DNA of 64,000 nt, from the NCBI RefSeq assembly GCF_030269305.1, contig NZ_BSTC01000006.1, positions 248,001 to 312,000 on the forward strand. Reading direction: 5' to 3'. The number at the start of each line of letters is the position of its first letter. Position 1 is the stretch's first letter. This document shows, one piece after another, positions 51,276 to 60,788 of this stretch. Source of the stretch: Kineosporia sp. NBRC 101731. GTDB lineage: Bacteria; Actinomycetota; Actinomycetes; Actinomycetales; Kineosporiaceae. Under the pieces are notes generated by a model, which saw only the letters and a list, made by a program, of their open reading frames with translations, was not told the DNA's origin and searched no databases. The translations under genes were made by a program, and so were the position numbers.

Positions 51276-51824
51276 GTGACGGATGGGTACGAGGCGGCTG
51301 ACGCGCTCAGCGGCGAGCCGGACGGTTTCGAGCGGCTCTGGACGCCGCACCGCATGGTCTACATCAGCGGTGAGGAGAAGCCGAAGACGTCGGCCCCGGG
51401 TGAGGACTGCCCGTTCTGCCGGGCACCGAAGGTGGCCGACGAGGAGAGCCTGATCGTGGCGCGGGGCGAGCACGCCTTCGCCGTGCTCAACCTCTTCCCG
51501 TACAACCCGGGTCACGTCCTGGTCTGTCCCTATCGTCACGTCGCCGACTACACCGACCTGACCGGGCCGGAGACGGTCGAGGTCGCCACGATGACCCAGC
51601 GCGCGATGACCGTGATCCGCGCGGTCTCGGCCCCGCACGGGTTCAACCTCGGGCTCAACCAGGGAGCCGTCGCCGGGGCCGGTATCGCCGCCCACCTGCA
51701 CCAGCACGTGGTGCCGCGGTGGGGCGGCGACGCGAACTTCCTGCCGGTCGTGGCCCGCACCAAGGCGCTGCCCGAACTGCTCGCCGACACCCGCACGAAG
51801 CTCGCGGACGCCTGGAACGCGTGA
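51276..51824 (+). CDS. HIT-family nucleotide hydrolase / phosphorylase
   Basis: 182 residues from GTG 51276. CPFCRAP near the N-terminus and the catalytic HLHQHVVPRW (HxHxH) are conserved. In mycobacteria the equivalent gene, Rv2613c, is an Ap4A phosphorylase and lies next to pgsA. It probably degrades dinucleoside polyphosphates. First gene of the PI-mannoside cluster. Confidence 0.92.
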   Translation: MTDGYEAADALSGEPDGFERLWTPHRMVYISGEEKPKTSAPGEDCPFCRAPKVADEESLIVARGEHAFAVLNLFPYNPGHVLVCPYRHVADYTDLTGPETVEVATMTQRAMTVIRAVSAPHGFNLGLNQGAVAGAGIAAHLHQHVVPRWGGDANFLPVVARTKALPELLADTRTKLADAWNA

Positions 51825-51921
51825 TTCCCGGTGTCGCGGCGGTTACACACCGCTGAAGGTTGGGGCCGGGTGATCTGTCCGCGTCTGAGCATCGCCCCGG
51901 CGTCGGTAGAGTGACCCCACC

Positions 51922-52572
51922 ATGCTCAACCGATTCGCGCGCGCCCTCTTCACGCGCATCTTCACGCCGGTCGCCAGGTTGCTTCTGAGCTGGGGGGTCA
52001 GCCCAGACGTCGTCACCCTGGTCGGCACCTTCGGCGTGTGCGCCGGGTCTCTCATCCTCTTCCCGATCGGCCAGCTGTTCTGGGGTGTGATGGCCGTCAC
52101 GGCCTTCGTGTTCTCCGACCTGCTCGACGGCACCATGGCCCGCCTGTCCGGCCGCTCGTCGGTCTGGGGCGCCTACCTCGACTCCACGCTCGACCGCCTC
52201 GGTGACGGTGCGGTCTTCGGCGGCCTGGTGCTCTACTACGCCGGCGGCGGTGACGACGACGTGATGACCGCGCTCGCCCTCACCTGCCTGGTGCTCGGCT
52301 ACTTGGTCTCCTACTCCCGCGCCCGGGCCGAGGGCCTGGGGATGCAGGCGAACGTGGGGATCGCCGAGCGGTCCGAGCGGCTCGTGGCCACCCTCATCGC
52401 CACCGGTTTCGTCGGCATCGGCGCACCCGACGCCGTGCTCGGGGTGGTGCTGGCCCTGCTCGCGGTCGCCAGCGTGATCACCGTGATGCAGCGCATCCTG
52501 ATGGTGCGCAAGCAGGCCCTGGCCCTGATCGCGGCCGACCGGGCCGCCGCGGTGGCCACCGGCGATGTGTGA
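51922..52572 (+). CDS. pgsA: Phosphatidylinositol phosphate synthase
   Basis: 216 residues. The CDP-alcohol phosphotransferase motif DLLDGTMARL ... GAYLDSTLDR carries Asp66, Asp69, Gly70, Asp87 and Asp91. Five or six membrane helices. In this cluster the enzyme makes PI-phosphate from CDP-diacylglycerol and inositol phosphate at the inner membrane, the base for PIM and lipomannan. The end overlaps the acyltransferase start. Confidence 0.95.
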   Translation: MLNRFARALFTRIFTPVARLLLSWGVSPDVVTLVGTFGVCAGSLILFPIGQLFWGVMAVTAFVFSDLLDGTMARLSGRSSVWGAYLDSTLDRLGDGAVFGGLVLYYAGGGDDDVMTALALTCLVLGYLVSYSRARAEGLGMQANVGIAERSERLVATLIATGFVGIGAPDAVLGVVLALLAVASVITVMQRILMVRKQALALIAADRAAAVATGDV

Positions 52573-53495
52573 TCTTCTCCGTGGGTGACCGGGTAGCCAC
52601 CGCCGCCTACCTGACCGCCTGGAAGGTTGTGCGGCTGCTGCCCGAGCGGGTGGCCTACGCCCTGTTCACGCTGGGCGCCGACTGGGTCTGGTGGCGCCAC
52701 GGCACCGGCGTGCAGCGTCTGGAGAAGAACCTGGCCCGCGCCGTGCCCGGCGCCGGCCCCGCACAACTGCGCGAGCTGTCCCGCCGCGGTATGCGCTCCT
52801 ACCTGCGCTACTGGTGCGACGCGTTCCTGCTGCCGGGCTGGGACGCCGACCGGCTGGCCCGCACCTGCCGGGTCGACGACCCCGACCGGCTGAAGCGGGT
52901 CTTCAGCTCCGGCGGCGTCGTCGCGGCCCTGGCCCACCAGGGCAACTGGGACCACGCCGGGGCCTGGGCCTGTGTGCACCTGGCCAAGGTCACCACCGTC
53001 GCCGAGCGGCTCAAGCCCGAGGCGGTCTACCAGGAGTTCCTCGACTACCGCCGCAGCCTCGGCATGGAGATCTACCCCCTCGGTGATCCCGGCCTGGTCG
53101 GCAAGCTCGTCCGGCAGGTCCGCGGCGGCGCGTTCGTGCCGCTGCTGGCCGACCGCGACCTGTCCGGCAACGGTGTGCCCGTCACCTTCCTCGGCGAGCC
53201 CTCCCGGATGGCCCCCGGGCCGGCCGCGATCGCGCTCGCCTCCAAGGCGCCGCTGCTGCCGGTGAACACCTACTACGAGCGGCTTCCCGGCGGTGGCTGG
53301 GGCCTGGTGCTGCAGATCCACGAGCCGGTGCCGGTGCCCACCACGGGCACGAACGCCGAGAAGATCGCGGTGATGACGCAGGGCTGTGCCGACGCGCTCT
53401 CGGCCGGCCTGCGCGAGCACCCGCAGGACTGGCACATGCTGCAGGTCGTGTTCGACGCCGATCGATCAGATCGATCAGATCGATCTCCCCGATGA
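52569..53495 (+). CDS. patA: Phosphatidylinositol mannoside acyltransferase
   Basis: 308 residues from GTG 52569. LAHQGNWDHAG gives the catalytic HX4D (His123, Asp128) of the lysophospholipid acyltransferase-like family; the chain then shows PLLADRDLSGNG, a common region. Equivalent to Rv2611c. The enzyme acylates PIM1/PIM2 at the cytoplasmic membrane face. The C-terminus has (DRS)3 encoded by 9-bp repeats. Overlaps pimA by ATGA. Confidence 0.93.
   Translation: MIFSVGDRVATAAYLTAWKVVRLLPERVAYALFTLGADWVWWRHGTGVQRLEKNLARAVPGAGPAQLRELSRRGMRSYLRYWCDAFLLPGWDADRLARTCRVDDPDRLKRVFSSGGVVAALAHQGNWDHAGAWACVHLAKVTTVAERLKPEAVYQEFLDYRRSLGMEIYPLGDPGLVGKLVRQVRGGAFVPLLADRDLSGNGVPVTFLGEPSRMAPGPAAIALASKAPLLPVNTYYERLPGGGWGLVLQIHEPVPVPTTGTNAEKIAVMTQGCADALSAGLREHPQDWHMLQVVFDADRSDRSDRSPR
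53460..53486. repeat. 9-bp tandem repeat encoding DRS
   Basis: GATCGATCA occurs twice, followed by GATCGATCT, in frame at the 3' end of the acyltransferase gene just before the pimA start. Confidence 0.85.
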
Positions 53496-54688
53496 GCGAC
53501 GTCCGGACCCTGCGCATCGGCATGGTGTCGCCGTACTCGTTCCACGTGCCGGGCGGCGTGCAGTTCCACATCCGCGACGTCGCCGAGCATCTCCTGGGCC
53601 AGGGCCACCACGTCAGCGTGCTCGCCCCCTCCGACGACGAGACCGAGCTGCCCCCGTACATCGAGTCGGCCGGGCGCGCGGTGCCGCTGCCCTACAACGG
53701 CTCGGTGGCCCGCATCAGCTTCGGTCCGGTCGCCTCCTCCCGGGTCAAGCGCTGGCTGGCCGAGAACGACTTCGACGTGCTGCACGTGCACGAGCCCTCC
53801 AGCCCGTCACTGTCCATGCTCGCGATGTGGGCCGCGACCGGCCCGATCGTCGCGACCTTCCACACCTCCAACCCGCGCTCGCGCGCGATGTCGGCGGCCT
53901 ACCCGCTGCTGCGGCCGGGCTTCGAGAAGCTGTCGGCCCGGATCGCGGTGTCCGAAGACGCGCGGCGCACGGTGGTCGACCATCTGGGCGGTGACGCGGT
54001 GGTCATCCCGAACGGGGTGTTCGTCGACCGGTTCGCCGCCGCGTCCCCCCGCCCGCAGTGGCAGGGCACACCCGGGCGCCCGACGCTGGCCTTCCTCGGG
54101 CGGCTGGACGAGCCCCGCAAGGGCCTGCAGGTGCTCACGGCCGCGCTGCCGGAGGTGCTGCGGGCCCATCCGGGGGTGCGTCTGCTGGTGCTGGGACGCG
54201 GCGACGCGGAAGAGGCCCTGGCCGTTCTGCGTGACCAGCCGGCGGCCCGGGACGCGATCGAGCTGCTGGGCCCGCTCGACGACGACGCCAAGGCCTCGCT
54301 GCTGCGTTCGGTGGACGCCTACGTCGGCCCGCACACCGGCGGCGAGAGCTTCGGCATCGTGCTGGTCGAGGCGATGAGCGCGGGCGCCCCGGTGATCGCC
54401 AGCGATCTGGGGGCCTTCCGGCGGGTGCTGGACGACGGCGAGCTCGGCCTGCTCACGCGGACCGGCGACGCTCCGGCCCTGGCCGCCGCGATCGGTGCGG
54501 TGCTCGCCGATCCGGACGCGGCCCGGGCGAGGGCACAGCGGGCTTCCACCGCCGTGCGCCGCTACGACTGGTCGCGCGTGGCCGCGCAGATCCTCGACGT
54601 GTACGACACGGTGACCCTGGGGGCCGACAAGGTGGGCGAGGACCCGCGCCTGGGCCTGTTCGCGCGCTGGCGCCCGAAGGCGAGCTGA
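53492..54688 (+). CDS. pimA: Phosphatidyl-myo-inositol mannosyltransferase PimA
   Basis: 398 residues, GT4 fold. N-terminal MVSPYSFHVPGGVQFHIRDVAEHL binds the acceptor; LAFLGRLDEPRKGLQVLTAAL starts the donor domain; the GDP-mannose motif is GESFGIVLVEAMSAGAPVIASD. It makes PIM1 from PI and GDP-mannose. The start overlaps the acyltransferase stop (ATGA), and the stop overlaps the next gene. Confidence 0.95.
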   Translation: MSDVRTLRIGMVSPYSFHVPGGVQFHIRDVAEHLLGQGHHVSVLAPSDDETELPPYIESAGRAVPLPYNGSVARISFGPVASSRVKRWLAENDFDVLHVHEPSSPSLSMLAMWAATGPIVATFHTSNPRSRAMSAAYPLLRPGFEKLSARIAVSEDARRTVVDHLGGDAVVIPNGVFVDRFAAASPRPQWQGTPGRPTLAFLGRLDEPRKGLQVLTAALPEVLRAHPGVRLLVLGRGDAEEALAVLRDQPAARDAIELLGPLDDDAKASLLRSVDAYVGPHTGGESFGIVLVEAMSAGAPVIASDLGAFRRVLDDGELGLLTRTGDAPALAAAIGAVLADPDAARARAQRASTAVRRYDWSRVAAQILDVYDTVTLGADKVGEDPRLGLFARWRPKAS

Positions 54689-55275
54689 TGGATCACGCCC
54701 TGCAGTGGCTGGACGGTGCCTGGGGTGTCGTCCTGCTCACCGTTGTGCTGCTGCTCGCCCTCGGCTGGTACCTCTCGTACCTGGCGGCCCGGCTGGACCG
54801 TCTGCACCACCGGGTCGAGACCTCCCGCGCCGCCCTGGAGACCCGGCTGGCCCGCCGGGCGGCCGTGGCGCTGGAGGTCAGCCGGAACCTGGCCCCGCCG
54901 GCCGGTGAACAACTGCGCCTGGCCGCCTCCCGGATGGTGCGGGCCCCCGACGCACCGGTCAGCGAGGCGGGCGAGAACCTGCTGGCGCGGGCGCTGCACC
55001 AGGCCTTCGCCGATCGGAAACAGGTGACCCGGCTGCGGGCCGACCCGGCGACGGGCGAGCTGCTCGACGAGCTCGTGCTGGCGGGGGAGCGGGTTCAGCT
55101 GGCCCGCCGGTTCCACAACGACGCGGTGGCCCACGCCCAGCGGATGCGGCGCAAGAAGGTCGTGCGCTGGGCCAAACTGGCCGGTACCGCACAGATGCCC
55201 CAGATGGTCGAGATCGACGACAGCCAGCCGGAGAGCCTCGCCTGGCAGCCGCCTCCCCAGGGGGGATTAGCATGA
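54688..55275 (+). CDS. LemA-like membrane protein of the PIM cluster
   Basis: 195 residues. One N-terminal membrane helix (WGVVLLTVVLLLALGWYLSYLA) is followed by a helical coil SYLAARLDRLHHRVETSRAALETRLARRAAVALEVSRNL, as in LemA-like proteins. TGATG overlap with pimA. A small accessory role in envelope lipid synthesis is plausible from the position; no direct function is known. Confidence 0.7.
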   Translation: MDHALQWLDGAWGVVLLTVVLLLALGWYLSYLAARLDRLHHRVETSRAALETRLARRAAVALEVSRNLAPPAGEQLRLAASRMVRAPDAPVSEAGENLLARALHQAFADRKQVTRLRADPATGELLDELVLAGERVQLARRFHNDAVAHAQRMRRKKVVRWAKLAGTAQMPQMVEIDDSQPESLAWQPPPQGGLA

Positions 55276-55341
55276 GGCTGAATCCGGACTGCGTTCTGTA
55301 ACGGTCCCGGTCCCAGCCGCTGAGGTCAGTGAGAGGTCCAC

Positions 55342-56259
55342 GTGTCCAGCTCCGCGCCCGACAGTTCCACCATCCCTTCCGTCACCGGTACCGGCCTCGT
55401 GAAGCGAGGTATGGCCGAGATGCTCAAGGGTGGGGTGATCATGGATGTGGTCACGCCCGACCAGGCCCGCATCGCCGAGGACGCCGGCGCCGTGGCCGTG
55501 ATGGCGCTCGAGCGGGTGCCCGCCGACATCCGGGCCCAGGGCGGCGTGGTCCGGATGAGTGACCCGGACATGATCGACGGCATCCAGGCCGCCGTCTCGA
55601 TCCCGGTGATGGCCAAGGCCCGTATCGGTCACTTCGTCGAGGCCCGGGTGCTGCAGTCGCTCGGTGTCGACTACATCGACGAGTCCGAGGTGCTCACCCC
55701 GGCCGACTACGCCAACCACATCGACAAGTGGAAGTTCACGGTGCCCTTCGTCTGTGGCGCCACGAACCTGGGCGAGGCGCTGCGCCGGATCTCCGAGGGA
55801 GCGGCGATGATCCGCTCCAAGGGTGAGGCCGGCACCGGCGACGTCTCGAACGCCACCACCCACATGCGCCAGATCCGCGGCGAGATCCGCAAGCTGACGA
55901 GCATGTCGGAGGATGAGCTGTACGTGGCCGCCAAGGAGCTCCAGGCGCCCCTGCCCCTGGTGCAGGAGATCGCGGCGAGTGGCAAGCTCCCGGTGGTCCT
56001 GTTCACCGCGGGCGGCATCGCCACTCCCTCCGACGCCGCGATGATGATGCAGCTCGGCGCGGACGGCGTGTTCGTCGGCTCCGGCATCTTCAAGTCCGGC
56101 AACCCGGTGGCGCGGGCCGAGGCCATCGTCAAGGCCACCACCTTCCACGACGACCCGGACGTGATCGCCAAGGTGTCGCGCGGCCTGGGCGAGGCCATGG
56201 TCGGCATCACCGTCGACGAGATCCCGCAGCCGCACCGTCTCGCCGAGCGCGGCTGGTGA
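55342..56259 (+). CDS. pdxS: Pyridoxal 5'-phosphate synthase subunit PdxS
   Basis: 305 residues. Active-site lysines are Lys92 (MAKARIGH) and Lys160 (RSKGEAGTG), as in the well-known family (Lys81, Lys149 in B. subtilis). Takes ribose 5-phosphate, glyceraldehyde 3-phosphate and ammonia to PLP in a dodecamer with PdxT. The next gene overlaps by 4 bp (GTGA). Confidence 0.98.
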   Translation: MSSSAPDSSTIPSVTGTGLVKRGMAEMLKGGVIMDVVTPDQARIAEDAGAVAVMALERVPADIRAQGGVVRMSDPDMIDGIQAAVSIPVMAKARIGHFVEARVLQSLGVDYIDESEVLTPADYANHIDKWKFTVPFVCGATNLGEALRRISEGAAMIRSKGEAGTGDVSNATTHMRQIRGEIRKLTSMSEDELYVAAKELQAPLPLVQEIAASGKLPVVLFTAGGIATPSDAAMMMQLGADGVFVGSGIFKSGNPVARAEAIVKATTFHDDPDVIAKVSRGLGEAMVGITVDEIPQPHRLAERGW

Positions 56260-56870
56260 GCACGCCCGTCATCGGGGTTCTCGCTGTCCAGGGCGATTTT
56301 CGTGAGCACCTCGCCGTGCTCGCCGGCGCGGGGGTGGCGACCCGCGCCGTGCGCCGGCCCGCCGAGCTGGAGGGCCTGTCCGGCATCGTGATCCCCGGCG
56401 GGGAGTCGACCACGATCGACAAGCTCACCCGGATCTTCGAGCTGCGCGAACCACTGCAGAGGCTTTTGGACGCGGGTCTGCCCGCCTACGGTTCGTGCGC
56501 CGGGATGATCCTGCTGGCCGACCGGGTGGTCGACACCGCCCCCGGTCAGCAGACTCTCGGTGGCCTCGACATGACGGTGCGGCGCAACGCCTTCGGGCGC
56601 CAGGTCGACTCGTTCGAGGCCGACCTGGACGTCGCCGGGATCGAGGGCGGCCCGGTGCATGCCGTCTTCATCCGGGCGCCCTGGGTGGAGGAGGTCGGGC
56701 CCGGGGTGGAGGTGCTCGCCCGCTCGCCCGAGGGGCACGCGGTCGCGGTCCGGCAGGGCAACCTGCTCGCCACCTCGTTCCACCCGGAGATCACCGGTGA
56801 CCACCGCGTCCACCATCTGTTCGCGCAGATGGTGACCGAGTATGCGGAGAAGGCCCGCGCGAACAGCTGA
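56256..56870 (+). CDS. pdxT: Pyridoxal 5'-phosphate synthase glutaminase PdxT
   Basis: 204 residues from GTG 56256. [10 protein letters not shown], the nucleophile Cys81 in GSCAGMIL and the His/Glu pair in [11 protein letters not shown] form the class I glutaminase site. It supplies ammonia to PdxS. Two hairpins follow the stop. Confidence 0.97.
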   Translation: MSTPVIGVLAVQGDFREHLAVLAGAGVATRAVRRPAELEGLSGIVIPGGESTTIDKLTRIFELREPLQRLLDAGLPAYGSCAGMILLADRVVDTAPGQQTLGGLDMTVRRNAFGRQVDSFEADLDVAGIEGGPVHAVFIRAPWVEEVGPGVEVLARSPEGHAVAVRQGNLLATSFHPEITGDHRVHHLFAQMVTEYAEKARANS

Positions 56871-56872
56871 GA

Positions 56873-56922
56873 CCTCCCGCCGATGTCGCCGGGAGGCCCA
56901 TCTTCCGGCGACTTCTCGCCGG
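56873..56922 (+). terminator. Double hairpin after pdxT
   Basis: CCTCCCG / CGGGAGG (56873-56896) and CCGGCGA / TCGCCGG around CTTC (56905-56922) are two stems just after the pdxT stop. They are positioned as terminators of the PIM/PLP unit ahead of the transporter gene. Confidence 0.55.
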
Positions 56923-56952
56923 CCGGGAACAGGGGCGCCCTGCGCGTGGTTG

Positions 56953-56967
56953 GTTAGCCAGGGTAAC
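56953..56967. promoter_or_regulatory. Possible repressor operator upstream of the MFS gene
   Basis: GTTAGCC-A-GGGTAAC is a dyad with six of seven complementary pairs, ~40 bp upstream of the transporter ATG at 57008. Its size is like a TetR operator. No regulator gene is adjacent, so the cognate protein is unknown. Confidence 0.45.
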
Positions 56968-57007
56968 GATGTTCCCTGTTGTGCTGATCGGATCGAGGGT
57001 CCCGTCC

Positions 57008-58492
57008 ATGCCCGACCTGAGTACCCGCCGCCGCTTCCTGGTGCTGGCGATCTGCTGCCTGAGCCTGCTGATCGTCGGACTCGAGACCACGGTGCTGAAC
57101 GTGGCCCTGCCCTCGCTGCAGCAAGACCTCGGCGCCTCGGTGTCCGGGCTGCAGTGGGCCCTGGACTCCTACACGCTGGTGCTGAGCAGTCTGCTGATGC
57201 TCTCCGGCTCCACCGGTGACCGGATCGGCCGGCGCCGCACCTTCCAGACCGGCCTGGCGATCTTCGTGCTCGCCTCACTGCTGTGCAGCCTGGCCCCGAA
57301 CCTGGGCTGGCTCATCGCCTTCCGCATGCTGCAGGGCGTCGGCGCCTCGATGCTCAACCCGGTGGCGCTGTCGATCGTCACCAACACCTTCCCCGACCGC
57401 CAGGAACGGGCCCGGGCCATCGGGGTCTGGAGTGCGGTGGTGGGGGTCAGCATCGCGCTCGGCCCGATCCTCGGCGGTTTCCTCGTCGAAACCGTGGGCT
57501 GGCGCTGGATCTTCATCATCAACATTCCGATCGGCCTGCTCGCGATCGGGCTGACCGCGCTGTTCGTGCCCGAGTCGAAGGCGGCCCGGGCCCGGCGGAT
57601 CGACCCGGTCGGTCAGCTGCTCGTGGTGCTCACCCTGGCCACCCTGGTCTACGCGATCATCGAGGTGCCGCACCGGGGCTGGAGCTCGCCCCTGGTGGTG
57701 GGACTGCTGGTGGTCGCGGCGGTGTCCGCGGTGAGCCTGGTGCTCTACGAGAAGCGGCGTGCCGAGCCCCTTCTCGACGTACGGTTCTTCCGCAGTGCGC
57801 AGTTCTCGGGCGCCACCCTGATCGCCGTCTGTGCGTTCGCGGCGTTCTCCGGCTGCCTCTTCGTCAACACCCTCTACCTGCAGAACGATCTGGACCTGAC
57901 CCCGTTCCGGGCCGGGCTGTACCTGCTGCCGATGGCCGTCGTGGTGATGGTGCTGGCGCCGATCTCCGGGCGGATGGTGGCCAGTTACGGCACCCGCCCG
58001 TCCCTGGTGCTCGGTGGCCTGGGCATGACGGCCGGCACGCTCACGCTGACCTTCGTCGACCCCTCGCAGTCGCTGGCCGTGCTCTTCCTGGCCTACGGCC
58101 TCTTCGGGGTCGGCTTCGGCATGCTGAACGCGCCGATCACCGCCACCGCGGTCTCCGGCATGCCGCCCTCGCAGGCCGGGCTGGCCGCGGCGGTCACCTC
58201 GACGAGCCGGCAGGTCGGCACGGCGATCGGTGTCGCGGTGGTCGGGTCGGTCTACACCGCCCGACTCGGGTCGGTTCCGGACGCGGTCTCACGGGTGGAC
58301 GCGGCCCACGCCGGTTTCTGGGTGGTCGCCGGCTGTGCGGCGCTCGCCCTGGTGGTCGGCTGGGGGTCGTCCGGGGCCTGGGCCCGGCGCAGCGCCGAGC
58401 GGGCTGCGGCCCGCCTGACGACGGACCTTTCGCCTCCGGTTCCGCCGGTCACCGACCGCCCGGACGGCGCTACGGCCCCCGCGGTGCGTTGA
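57008..58492 (+). CDS. MFS transporter, DHA2 family (14-helix drug exporter)
   Basis: 494 residues from ATG 57008. Fourteen membrane helices. Family motifs: LETTVLNVALPSLQQDLGAS, GDRIGRRRTFQTGL, GPILGGFLVETVGWRWIFIINIPIGLLA, which are typical EmrB/QacA signatures. Exports drugs or metabolites by proton exchange. Not in the usual PIM/Pdx order of mycobacteria, so it may be a local insertion. Confidence 0.93.
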   Translation: MPDLSTRRRFLVLAICCLSLLIVGLETTVLNVALPSLQQDLGASVSGLQWALDSYTLVLSSLLMLSGSTGDRIGRRRTFQTGLAIFVLASLLCSLAPNLGWLIAFRMLQGVGASMLNPVALSIVTNTFPDRQERARAIGVWSAVVGVSIALGPILGGFLVETVGWRWIFIINIPIGLLAIGLTALFVPESKAARARRIDPVGQLLVVLTLATLVYAIIEVPHRGWSSPLVVGLLVVAAVSAVSLVLYEKRRAEPLLDVRFFRSAQFSGATLIAVCAFAAFSGCLFVNTLYLQNDLDLTPFRAGLYLLPMAVVVMVLAPISGRMVASYGTRPSLVLGGLGMTAGTLTLTFVDPSQSLAVLFLAYGLFGVGFGMLNAPITATAVSGMPPSQAGLAAAVTSTSRQVGTAIGVAVVGSVYTARLGSVPDAVSRVDAAHAGFWVVAGCAALALVVGWGSSGAWARRSAERAAARLTTDLSPPVPPVTDRPDGATAPAVR

Positions 58493-58566
58493 GGGTGGCC
58501 CGCCCATGAGTAGGATTGCTGGCTGAGCTTTGGTTTCTGAATGTATGCGTAACGGGAGGCGACCCG

Positions 58567-59325
58567 ATGTCCGGCCATTCCAAGTGGGCCACCACCAAGC
58601 ACAAAAAAGCCGTCATCGACGCCAAGCGTGGCAAGATGTTCGCCAAGTTGATCAAGAACATCGAGGTCGCGGCCCGCACGGGCGGCGGTGACCCGGCCGG
58701 CAACCCGACGCTCTACGACGCCATCCAGAAGGCGAAGAAGTCGTCGGTGCCGAACAACAACATCGACAACGCCGTCAAGCGCGGGTCCGGGGCCGAGGGC
58801 GGCGGGGCCGACTACCAGACGATCATGTACGAGGGGTACGGCCCCAACGGCGTGGCCCTGCTGATCGAGTGCCTGTCGGACAACCGCAACCGGGCCGCCA
58901 TGGAGGTCCGCACCGCGATGACCAGGAACAACGGCGCGATGGCCGACCCGGGCAGCGTGGCGTACCTGTTCAACCGCAAGGGCGTCGTCGTGGTGCCGAA
59001 GTCCGCCGGCCTGACCGAGGATGACGTGCTCGGTGCGGTGCTCGAGGCCGGGGCCGAAGAGGTCAACGACCAGGGCGAGATCTTCGAGGTGGTCAGTGAG
59101 GCCACCGACCTGGTCGCCGTGCGCACGGCCCTGGTGGATGCCTCGATCGACTACGACTCGGCCGAGGCCCAGTTCGTGCCGACGATGAACGTCCCCCTCG
59201 ACGAGGACGGCGCGCGCAAGGTGTTCAAGCTGATCGACGCCCTCGAGGACAGCGACGACGTGCAGAACGTCTACGCCAACTTCGACGTGTCCGACGAAGT
59301 GATGGAACTCGTCAACGCCGAGTGA
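58567..59325 (+). CDS. yebC: YebC/PmpR family transcriptional regulatory protein
   Basis: 252 residues from ATG 58567, preceded by [39 protein letters not shown] is the diagnostic N-terminus; [11 protein letters not shown] and [29 protein letters not shown] follow. Related proteins act in gene regulation or translation of proline-rich stretches. The location before ruvC is conserved in many bacteria. Confidence 0.96.
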   Translation: MSGHSKWATTKHKKAVIDAKRGKMFAKLIKNIEVAARTGGGDPAGNPTLYDAIQKAKKSSVPNNNIDNAVKRGSGAEGGGADYQTIMYEGYGPNGVALLIECLSDNRNRAAMEVRTAMTRNNGAMADPGSVAYLFNRKGVVVVPKSAGLTEDDVLGAVLEAGAEEVNDQGEIFEVVSEATDLVAVRTALVDASIDYDSAEAQFVPTMNVPLDEDGARKVFKLIDALEDSDDVQNVYANFDVSDEVMELVNAE

Positions 59326-59418
59326 CATCAGTCGTCTCTGGGGCTTGGGGGTCGGGTGTGACATGTGTTCCGAGTGTCGCTCCCGGCCCTCGTCCGGTTT
59401 GGCTGTGATCGTGGCGTC

Positions 59419-60000
59419 ATGCGTGTTCTCGGAGTCGACCCCGGCCTGACCCGGTGCGGGCTGGGTGTGGTCGACGGCCTGCCCGGGCGCCGCGTGCAGA
59501 TGGTGGCCGTCGACGTGATCCGGACACCCGCGGGCAGTGATCTGGGGGCCCGGCTGCTGGGTATCAGCGACGCCGTCGAGGGCTGGATGGACCAGGTCCG
59601 CCCCGACGTGGTCGCGGTGGAGCGGGTCTTCAGCCAGAACAACGTGTCCACGGTGATGGGCACCGCGCAGGCCGCGGGGGTCACGGCGCTCGCCGCGGCC
59701 CGCCGGGGCATCCCCGTGGTCATGCACACACCGAGTGAGGTGAAGGCCGCCGTCACCGGATCCGGCCGGGCCGACAAGGCCCAGGTCACGGCCATGGTGC
59801 AGCGCATCCTCCAGCTCGCCGAGGCGCCCCGGCCGGCCGACGCCGCCGACGCCCTGGCCCTGGCCATCTGTCACCTGTGGCGCGACGGCACCGCGGCGGT
59901 GATGCCGGTGCGGGGGCCGAACGCCTCGAAGGGCGGGGCGACCGCGGCCCAGCAGGCCTGGGTGGCGGCGATCGAGGCGTCCAAGAAGTCCCGGCGCTGA
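59419..60000 (+). CDS. ruvC: Holliday junction resolvase RuvC
   Basis: 193 residues from ATG 59419. Metal-binding residues Asp7 ([10 protein letters not shown]), Glu68 ([11 protein letters not shown]), Asp141 and Asp144 ([12 protein letters not shown]) are present. Cuts four-way junctions made during recombination. 144 bp before ruvA. Confidence 0.97.
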   Translation: MRVLGVDPGLTRCGLGVVDGLPGRRVQMVAVDVIRTPAGSDLGARLLGISDAVEGWMDQVRPDVVAVERVFSQNNVSTVMGTAQAAGVTALAAARRGIPVVMHTPSEVKAAVTGSGRADKAQVTAMVQRILQLAEAPRPADAADALALAICHLWRDGTAAVMPVRGPNASKGGATAAQQAWVAAIEASKKSRR

Positions 60001-60144
60001 CCCGGCCTCGGGGCGTGCGCGGTCACCGCCTCGAACGTCCCCACCGGCCGGACAGCGGTGGGGAGCGGTGCGTCCTGTCCGGTTCTGTCGGTGGCTCCGG
60101 CTAGATTTCTCCCTCGTACAGGTGTTCGGAGCTGAGGAGTCACA

Positions 60145-60777
60145 GTGATTGCGTCGGTGCGTGGGCGGGTGGCGGCCGTCCGGCTGGACTCGGTGGTGAT
60201 CGAGGTCGGTGGGGTCGGGCTGCTGCTGCAGGCCACCCCGGGCACGCTGGCCGAGTTGCGGCCCGGGCAGGAGACCGAACTGGCCACCAGCCTGGTGGTG
60301 CGGGAAGACTCGCTGACCCTCTTCGGTTTCGGCACGACCGACGAGCGCGACGTGTTCGAGACGGTGCAGACGGTCTCGGGTATCGGCACCCGGCTGGCCC
60401 TGGCCATGCTGGCCGTGCACACGCCCGAGGGCCTGCGCCTCGCCGTCGCCCAGCAAGACCTCACTGCTCTCACCAAGGTGCCGGGCATCGGCCGCAAGGG
60501 CGCCCAGCGCATCGTGCTGGAGCTGACCGACCGGCTGGGTGCGCCCAGCGGGGGAGCGACCGTGGCCGCCGCGAAACCCGCCGATACGGGCGGCTGGCGC
60601 GACCAGGTGCTCGACGCGCTGACGGGTCTGGGCTGGCCGGCCAAGGCGGCGTCCGACGCCGTGGACAAGGTGGTCGGCGCGCCCGACTCACCCGTGGCGC
60701 TCGACGAGAACGGCGCCCCGCCCGACATGGCCCAGGTGCTGCGGGCCGCCCTGCGCCAGCTCGGGCGCACGGGCTGA
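60145..60777 (+). CDS. ruvA: Holliday junction branch migration protein RuvA
   Basis: 210 residues from GTG 60145. N-terminal OB fold ([23 protein letters not shown]), two helix-hairpin-helix motifs ([13 protein letters not shown] and [16 protein letters not shown]) and a C-terminal RuvB-binding domain ([19 protein letters not shown]). Binds junctions and loads RuvB. 11 bp before ruvB. Confidence 0.97.
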   Translation: MIASVRGRVAAVRLDSVVIEVGGVGLLLQATPGTLAELRPGQETELATSLVVREDSLTLFGFGTTDERDVFETVQTVSGIGTRLALAMLAVHTPEGLRLAVAQQDLTALTKVPGIGRKGAQRIVLELTDRLGAPSGGATVAAAKPADTGGWRDQVLDALTGLGWPAKAASDAVDKVVGAPDSPVALDENGAPPDMAQVLRAALRQLGRTG

Positions 60778-60788
60778 GGCCCGCGACC

